From JBBTRP01 sp038065125 (GTDB lineage: Bacteria > Patescibacteriota > Patescibacteriia > JACQRZ01): a DNA stretch of 9,679 nucleotides. The notes beneath the pieces were generated by a model. That model saw only the letters and a list, made by a program, of their open reading frames with translations, was not told where the DNA came from and did no database searches. A program made the position numbers and the translations under genes. The stretch's first letter is position 1, and every line of letters begins with the position of its first letter. Shown piece by piece: positions 6,103-9,679 of the stretch. The stretch is taken from contig JBBTRP010000064.1 of assembly GCA_038065125.1 (NCBI GenBank), positions 1 through 9,679 of the forward strand. The letters are read 5' to 3'.

Positions 6103-7194
6103 ATGATGCAAATTTTTTCAATCATTCTTGCACTAGTATTTTTTTCTTTTCTCCAGAGCGTTTTTGCAGCGCAGGATTTTTTTATCGCGTCTCGACAAAA
6201 TATCGCTCCCGGGGAGGAGAGCGTGCTTTCCTGGTCAATTCAGGGTGCACAGAAGTGCGAGTCGTCTGTCGACTATCTCAACGCCGCCGGAGTTTGGGTG
6301 TGGACCCTGTCCGACCCCTGGCACTCGACCGTGCGGCCTCGGGAAGGCACGTTTGCGGTCCGACCGGAAAAGTCCTCCCGCTATCATCTTGTGTGCGTGA
6401 TCAATGGAAAAACTACCGATTTTGCGGAAGGAGTTTTGATCGGAATGCAGTACGCAAAACAAAAGACGGCAAAATCCGACCCTCCGCCAGCAGTGATTCT
6501 CCCTCCAACGCCCGTGAAAACGGAGACGTCATTCGGACAGTCGACGCGGCCTGTCGAAAAAAAGGAACCGAAAGAAGAAAAAAGAAAGTTAGTTGAGCAA
6601 AAGAGGGAAAGCACAACGTCAAAAAAGGACCAACCGGAAAATACCCAGCCGCTGTCTGAGAAAAGGGAAGAAACAAAAAAGCAACCCAAGGAGCCACTCA
6701 ACGCAATACAAACAGAAGAAAGAGTGGTCGCGCAGCAACCAGAAAAGGTTCCGGTGTCTCAAAAAAAGAAAACGAGGGCTGGAAGCGGTCTTACCGATTC
6801 ACAGGAGCGGGCCGGGAGAAAAATTTTCTTCACGCTCTATCATCGAGTTGCTGTTCTTGAGCGGTCGGCCGATCGAGCGGCTTTACGGCTTCTTGTCGGA
6901 GCGCAAACGGTGCGTAGGCGCGATTTGAAGCGGGAGGCGCAAGGGCGTACACTGTATGTAGCTATTTTCAAAAAAAACCCTCGAACGGGTAGCGATTGGC
7001 GTGCGGTTCATGCGCTGAGCTACTCCGGCGCCGCCAAACTCAAGGATACCGACAAGGACGGACTTTCCGATGAGGACGAGAAGCGGTTCGGCAGCGATCC
7101 TAAGAAAAAAGATACGGACGGGGACAGTTTTTCCGATGGCACGGAGGTTGATCATGGATTTAGCCCGATTCGAGGTGCGTCAGCACGGTTGTAG
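6103..7194 (+). CDS. Secreted Ig-like protein with type 3 (calcium-binding) repeats
   Basis: A 363-residue predicted exported protein. Residues 1-23 form a signal peptide with a hydrophobic core (IFSIILALVFFSFL) and a signal peptidase I site near SVFA-AQ. Residues about 25-115 resemble an Ig-like beta sandwich, with Cys52 and Cys98 placed as a possible disulfide. Residues about 118-245 are a Lys/Glu/Pro/Gln-rich, probably disordered linker. A compact region of unknown fold follows (about 250-310). At 315-348 are two thrombospondin type 3-like units, DTDKDGLSDEDE and DTDGDSFSDGTE, joined by GSDP; these Asp-rich loops bind calcium in known proteins. ATG at 6103 or 6106 are both possible; neither has a Shine-Dalgarno sequence and the leader is A+T-rich. 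It lies between the lipoprotein and the transglutaminase-like gene, which suggests a shared cell-surface role. Function unknown. Confidence 0.82.
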   Translation: MMQIFSIILALVFFSFLQSVFAAQDFFIASRQNIAPGEESVLSWSIQGAQKCESSVDYLNAAGVWVWTLSDPWHSTVRPREGTFAVRPEKSSRYHLVCVINGKTTDFAEGVLIGMQYAKQKTAKSDPPPAVILPPTPVKTETSFGQSTRPVEKKEPKEEKRKLVEQKRESTTSKKDQPENTQPLSEKREETKKQPKEPLNAIQTEERVVAQQPEKVPVSQKKKTRAGSGLTDSQERAGRKIFFTLYHRVAVLERSADRAALRLLVGAQTVRRRDLKREAQGRTLYVAIFKKNPRTGSDWRAVHALSYSGAAKLKDTDKDGLSDEDEKRFGSDPKKKDTDGDSFSDGTEVDHGFSPIRGASARL

Positions 7195-7213
7195 AAACTT
7201 TTTTTTACTTCTT

Positions 7214-7269
7214 GTGTTACTGTAATAGAGAGGCCTTGACAGCCGAATTTTTTCATGATTGAGTAACAC
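7214..7269 (+). promoter_or_regulatory. Gap before the transglutaminase-like gene: inverted repeat around a -35-like box
   Basis: GTGTTACT (7214-7221) and AGTAACAC (7262-7269) are perfect 8-bp inverted repeats 40 bases apart. Between them lies a consensus -35 box TTGACA (7236-7241). No good -10 stands 16-18 bases downstream (TTGAGT at 7259-7264 is weak), so the promoter call is tentative. The repeats could be paired operator half-sites or a weak stem. A run of eight T after the previous stop (7199-7206) has no GC-rich stem before it and is not a convincing terminator. Confidence 0.3.
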
Positions 7270-7294
7270 CAAGTCGCGCCTTTTGGCCGATTAT

Positions 7295-9679
7295 ATGAAT
7301 TCCTTTTCCCCTACAAAGAACGCTTTTAGCTGTTTTTTTCGGAGAATCAAGCTGTGTCGCCTGTTGGCGAGTTTTCTCGTTTTCCTTGTCGGAATATTTC
7401 AACCCGGTGCCGTATTTGCCCAAGATACCCTGCTTTCGCAGGGTATTTTTTCGTCCGGAGAGAGTGCCACAACATCGTCTTCGTCCGTCCAGCCCCCCAG
7501 TTCCGACACAACTGAAGGGCGACAGGATGCCTCTCGCCCGTCGATTCAATCCTACAGCCAGCTGATTTCTGAGTTTATCGCGCTTCAAGACGGGCGCGAT
7601 ACGTTCGGCACGTTGTCTGATTCCGACAGTGAATCGCGTCGCGTGCGGCTATTGAAGCAATATGAAGAGTATCTCGACTCTGAAAGGACGCGCTTGCAGA
7701 GCCTGGGGATCCATCCCGGCAAGCAGAAGGCGCACCTCAACCTGCTCGAAGGACAGATACGCGCACTGGGAGGGGCTCCGACGTTTTTTGATAAAGTAAG
7801 AGGATTTGTCGTAGAAAAGATTTTGAGGCGCGAGCAGGGGGGCATCGCGCAGATTTTTGACTCAAAAGAAGACGAAAAGCAACCAGCGCCACTCGAGCAT
7901 CCGAGCAGTTTTTCTTCTCCGGAAGGGCCGGTCATCCTCAAGGAGGCAGGGAGTCTGGTCGGTATACCCCAGCCAGGACAGGAGATCCCTGCGAGTATCA
8001 AGGAGATCCTCTCGCTTGAAGAGGTGCAAGCCGGATCAAGCCAGGCCCCGGTGCTTGATGACACCCGTGCTGACGACGCCGAAGTCATGATCACCGAAGA
8101 CATCCGCGCATTAGCCTTGTCGCTGAACAACAATCCGGCAGAAATTTTCAACTACCTCTCCAACACGATCCTGTTTGAGCCCTATGCCGGCGCGGCAAAG
8201 GGAAGCGTCGGATGCCTCAAAGAAAAAGCGTGTAACGATATCGACAGTGCGTCTCTAACCATCGCGCTTCTTCGCGCGTCGGGAATTCCCGCGCGCTACG
8301 TAAAGGGTCTTGCGATTTTTACGCCAAGCCAGATTACGGAGCTTCTCGCCGTCCAGGATTTGAAGAGCGCACTCTCCCTCCTTGGGGCCGGTGGTAAGGG
8401 GTATCTCTTCGCATTGAGCGAAAAACTTCCTGATGGCTCCACCAAGTCCGTTGAGGGAAATCTTCAAGATCTCGACCTTTCTGCCGTAAGTTCGGTCGCC
8501 ATCGAGTGGGTGTATCCGCAAGGCTATATCGACTATGGCGAGCGCGGCGGGAATCTCCCGAATATGGTTGACGCGGCCGGGGCCACAACAGATGCCGACC
8601 TTCAAACGCTTATGGACCGCGTTCCGTCGCGCCAGTGGATCCCATTTGATGTGATCGCAAAACCTCACACCCACACACAGAAAGACATTCTTGGCGACGC
8701 GGCGGGAGTGGACGCAGAAACATTCTGGAAAAATTATCTCTCGTCAGCGTCGTCTCAATCGCCCGTTGCCGCCTTTGCGAGTGAAGTAAAAAACAAAACG
8801 GGCAAGGACATGCTGGATCCGTCGAACCGTTCGACGCGTGCGCCCCGGCAGAGGACACTTCCCGTCGTGCCGTCAGTGACCCCGTACGTCCTCGCGGCCG
8901 GATCGATCGGGACGGTGCAGATTACGTCAGAGCAGTGGTCGCGCCTCCCGGACGATCGTCGAATCGGTGTGACGATCTCGCTTCACAAAACGTCGGATGG
9001 GTCTGGCATTTTCGAGAAACAATGGTTTGCAAGCACCATCAACAACAAAGAACTGACGCTCTCCTACCAAGGAGCGACAGATCAAGATAAGGCGACAATC
9101 ACTGAATATGACGGAATCGCGCACGCACCCCCGTCGTTAGTGAGCGTTGTTCCCGCGCTTGCGCTGGGAGATGTTTCAGACACGGGATCACTCGGCGTTC
9201 CGGTTGGCACGTCATTGATTTTGCGGTTTTCCGTCGCGCGGGGCGCGACAAAAGTAGACGCCAGCGAAAAATATTCTACTGCAGGAAACATCGAAGGGAT
9301 TTATTCAGCATTCTCGCGCATACAGAGCGATCCAATCACGCAGTCGCCGGACTCAATAGTTGTCAAAGGGCCTGCGGCAATTGCGCGAGCGTATCTTGAT
9401 CGTATTTTTTTCGACGCGGACGCGTTTTCCGGAAGTCTTGACTATCGATACGCTCCCTTGTTCGCGCGGGCTGTGGTGACAGACAACCGTGTCATCAAGC
9501 GGCAGGACGGCGTGCCGATCTCATTTGAGTTTTCCGGGCTTACCATGGATGCGACACTCACTATTTCTGGTGCGTCAGGCCGTGGGGCGCCAAACCAACA
9601 TCGGAAGGATTTTAATTTAATCGGCGCGGGCTTGAATCCTTCGTATTACGAGTCTCAAATTTTTGCAGACCTCGCGGGA
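7295..9679 (+). CDS. Large secreted transglutaminase-like protein (3' end outside the window)
   Basis: The frame is open from the ATG at 7295 to the right edge, 795 codons without a stop. Residues 1-42 are a long signal peptide: basic n-region (FFRRIKLCR), hydrophobic core (LLASFLVFLVGIF) and AVFA-QD cleavage site. Residues about 43-80 are Ser/Thr-rich. Residues about 85-180 are helical. The transglutaminase-like core is at about 278-460: NNPAEIFNYL, YAGAAKGSVG, then CNDIDSASLTIALLRASGIP and ARYVKG (313-338), and later WIPFD (448-452). In classical members Cys stands two residues before the Asp of the DxA motif. Here that place is Asp315, and Cys313 is two residues too early. This resembles a subfamily I recall with GNxxDxASLL, often in very long or YD-repeat proteins. 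The His of HxW is not evident in AIEWVY (402-407). Residues 500-795 are unassigned, probably beta-rich. No Shine-Dalgarno sequence. A terminator-like hairpin lies at codons 43-53. Confidence 0.82.
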   Translation, partial: MNSFSPTKNAFSCFFRRIKLCRLLASFLVFLVGIFQPGAVFAQDTLLSQGIFSSGESATTSSSSVQPPSSDTTEGRQDASRPSIQSYSQLISEFIALQDGRDTFGTLSDSDSESRRVRLLKQYEEYLDSERTRLQSLGIHPGKQKAHLNLLEGQIRALGGAPTFFDKVRGFVVEKILRREQGGIAQIFDSKEDEKQPAPLEHPSSFSSPEGPVILKEAGSLVGIPQPGQEIPASIKEILSLEEVQAGSSQAPVLDDTRADDAEVMITEDIRALALSLNNNPAEIFNYLSNTILFEPYAGAAKGSVGCLKEKACNDIDSASLTIALLRASGIPARYVKGLAIFTPSQITELLAVQDLKSALSLLGAGGKGYLFALSEKLPDGSTKSVEGNLQDLDLSAVSSVAIEWVYPQGYIDYGERGGNLPNMVDAAGATTDADLQTLMDRVPSRQWIPFDVIAKPHTHTQKDILGDAAGVDAETFWKNYLSSASSQSPVAAFASEVKNKTGKDMLDPSNRSTRAPRQRTLPVVPSVTPYVLAAGSIGTVQITSEQWSRLPDDRRIGVTISLHKTSDGSGIFEKQWFASTINNKELTLSYQGATDQDKATITEYDGIAHAPPSLVSVVPALALGDVSDTGSLGVPVGTSLILRFSVARGATKVDASEKYSTAGNIEGIYSAFSRIQSDPITQSPDSIVVKGPAAIARAYLDRIFFDADAFSGSLDYRYAPLFARAVVTDNRVIKRQDGVPISFEFSGLTMDATLTISGASGRGAPNQHRKDFNLIGAGLNPSYYESQIFADLAG
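7422..7451 (+). terminator. Intrinsic terminator-like hairpin inside the transglutaminase-like gene
   Basis: ATACCCTGC (7425-7433), loop TTTC, then GCAGGGTAT (7438-7446): nine perfect base pairs followed at once by five more T (7447-7451). AAG before the stem can extend the pairing with one G-U pair. The shape is that of a strong intrinsic terminator, yet it lies in codons 43-53, directly after the signal-peptide cleavage site. Translating ribosomes would normally keep it from folding; untranslated RNA would be cut short there. Confidence 0.6.

Noticed and set aside
6042..6928. Overlapping + strand frames of 184 and 111 codons
   Set aside because: They lie in other frames of the 6103-7194 gene, lack signal peptides or recognisable motifs, and have unnatural Arg/Ser/Lys-rich composition.
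7253..8151. Minus-strand frames of 111 and 188 codons opposite the transglutaminase-like gene
   Set aside because: They are antisense to a clear signal peptide and domain-bearing gene and show no recognisable motif.

Overview
The window looks like part of a small-genome bacterium of the Candidate Phyla Radiation (Patescibacteria: Parcubacteria or Peregrinibacteria type). This placement is an inference. It rests on the 118-residue coiled-coil protein, which resembles a family I recall as common in Parcubacteria, on several starts without a Shine-Dalgarno sequence, and on secreted proteins with type 3 repeats. No rRNA or other marker allows a firm assignment. All convincing genes lie on the + strand. 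The first ~280 bases are far richer in G+C than what follows and carry the end of an unrelated, unidentified gene.

Layout: (1) 2-247, C-terminal end of an unidentified protein, closed by a long hairpin terminator at 284-340. (2) A promoter with a perfect 18-bp palindrome over its -10 box, driving a coiled-coil protein (413-769) and serS (772-2013), which lie 2 bases apart. (3) A complete T-box riboswitch (2075-2392) in front of argG (2414-3688), then a structured 147-base gap and argH (3836-5158). ArgG and ArgH are the last two steps of arginine synthesis, citrulline to argininosuccinate to arginine. (4) A good promoter overlapping the argH stop codon, then three exported proteins: a lipoprotein with a PKD-like domain and a Pro/Thr tail (5228-6037), an Ig-like protein ending in calcium-binding type 3 repeats (6103-7194), and a large secreted transglutaminase-like protein that runs off the window (7295-9679).

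The T-box should let uncharged tRNA turn on the arginine genes. Its stem I, stem II, stem III, antiterminator and terminator can all be drawn from the sequence, but the specifier is ambiguous: position relative to the GAA motif gives GCG (Ala), while pathway logic gives CGC (Arg), one base earlier. The argG-argH gap has its own possible switch, in which one segment can pair with either of two copies of the same 7-mer.

The surface-protein part holds two further surprises. A textbook intrinsic terminator hairpin lies inside the transglutaminase-like gene, directly after the signal-peptide codons. The transglutaminase core itself lacks the usual Cys and His in their expected places.
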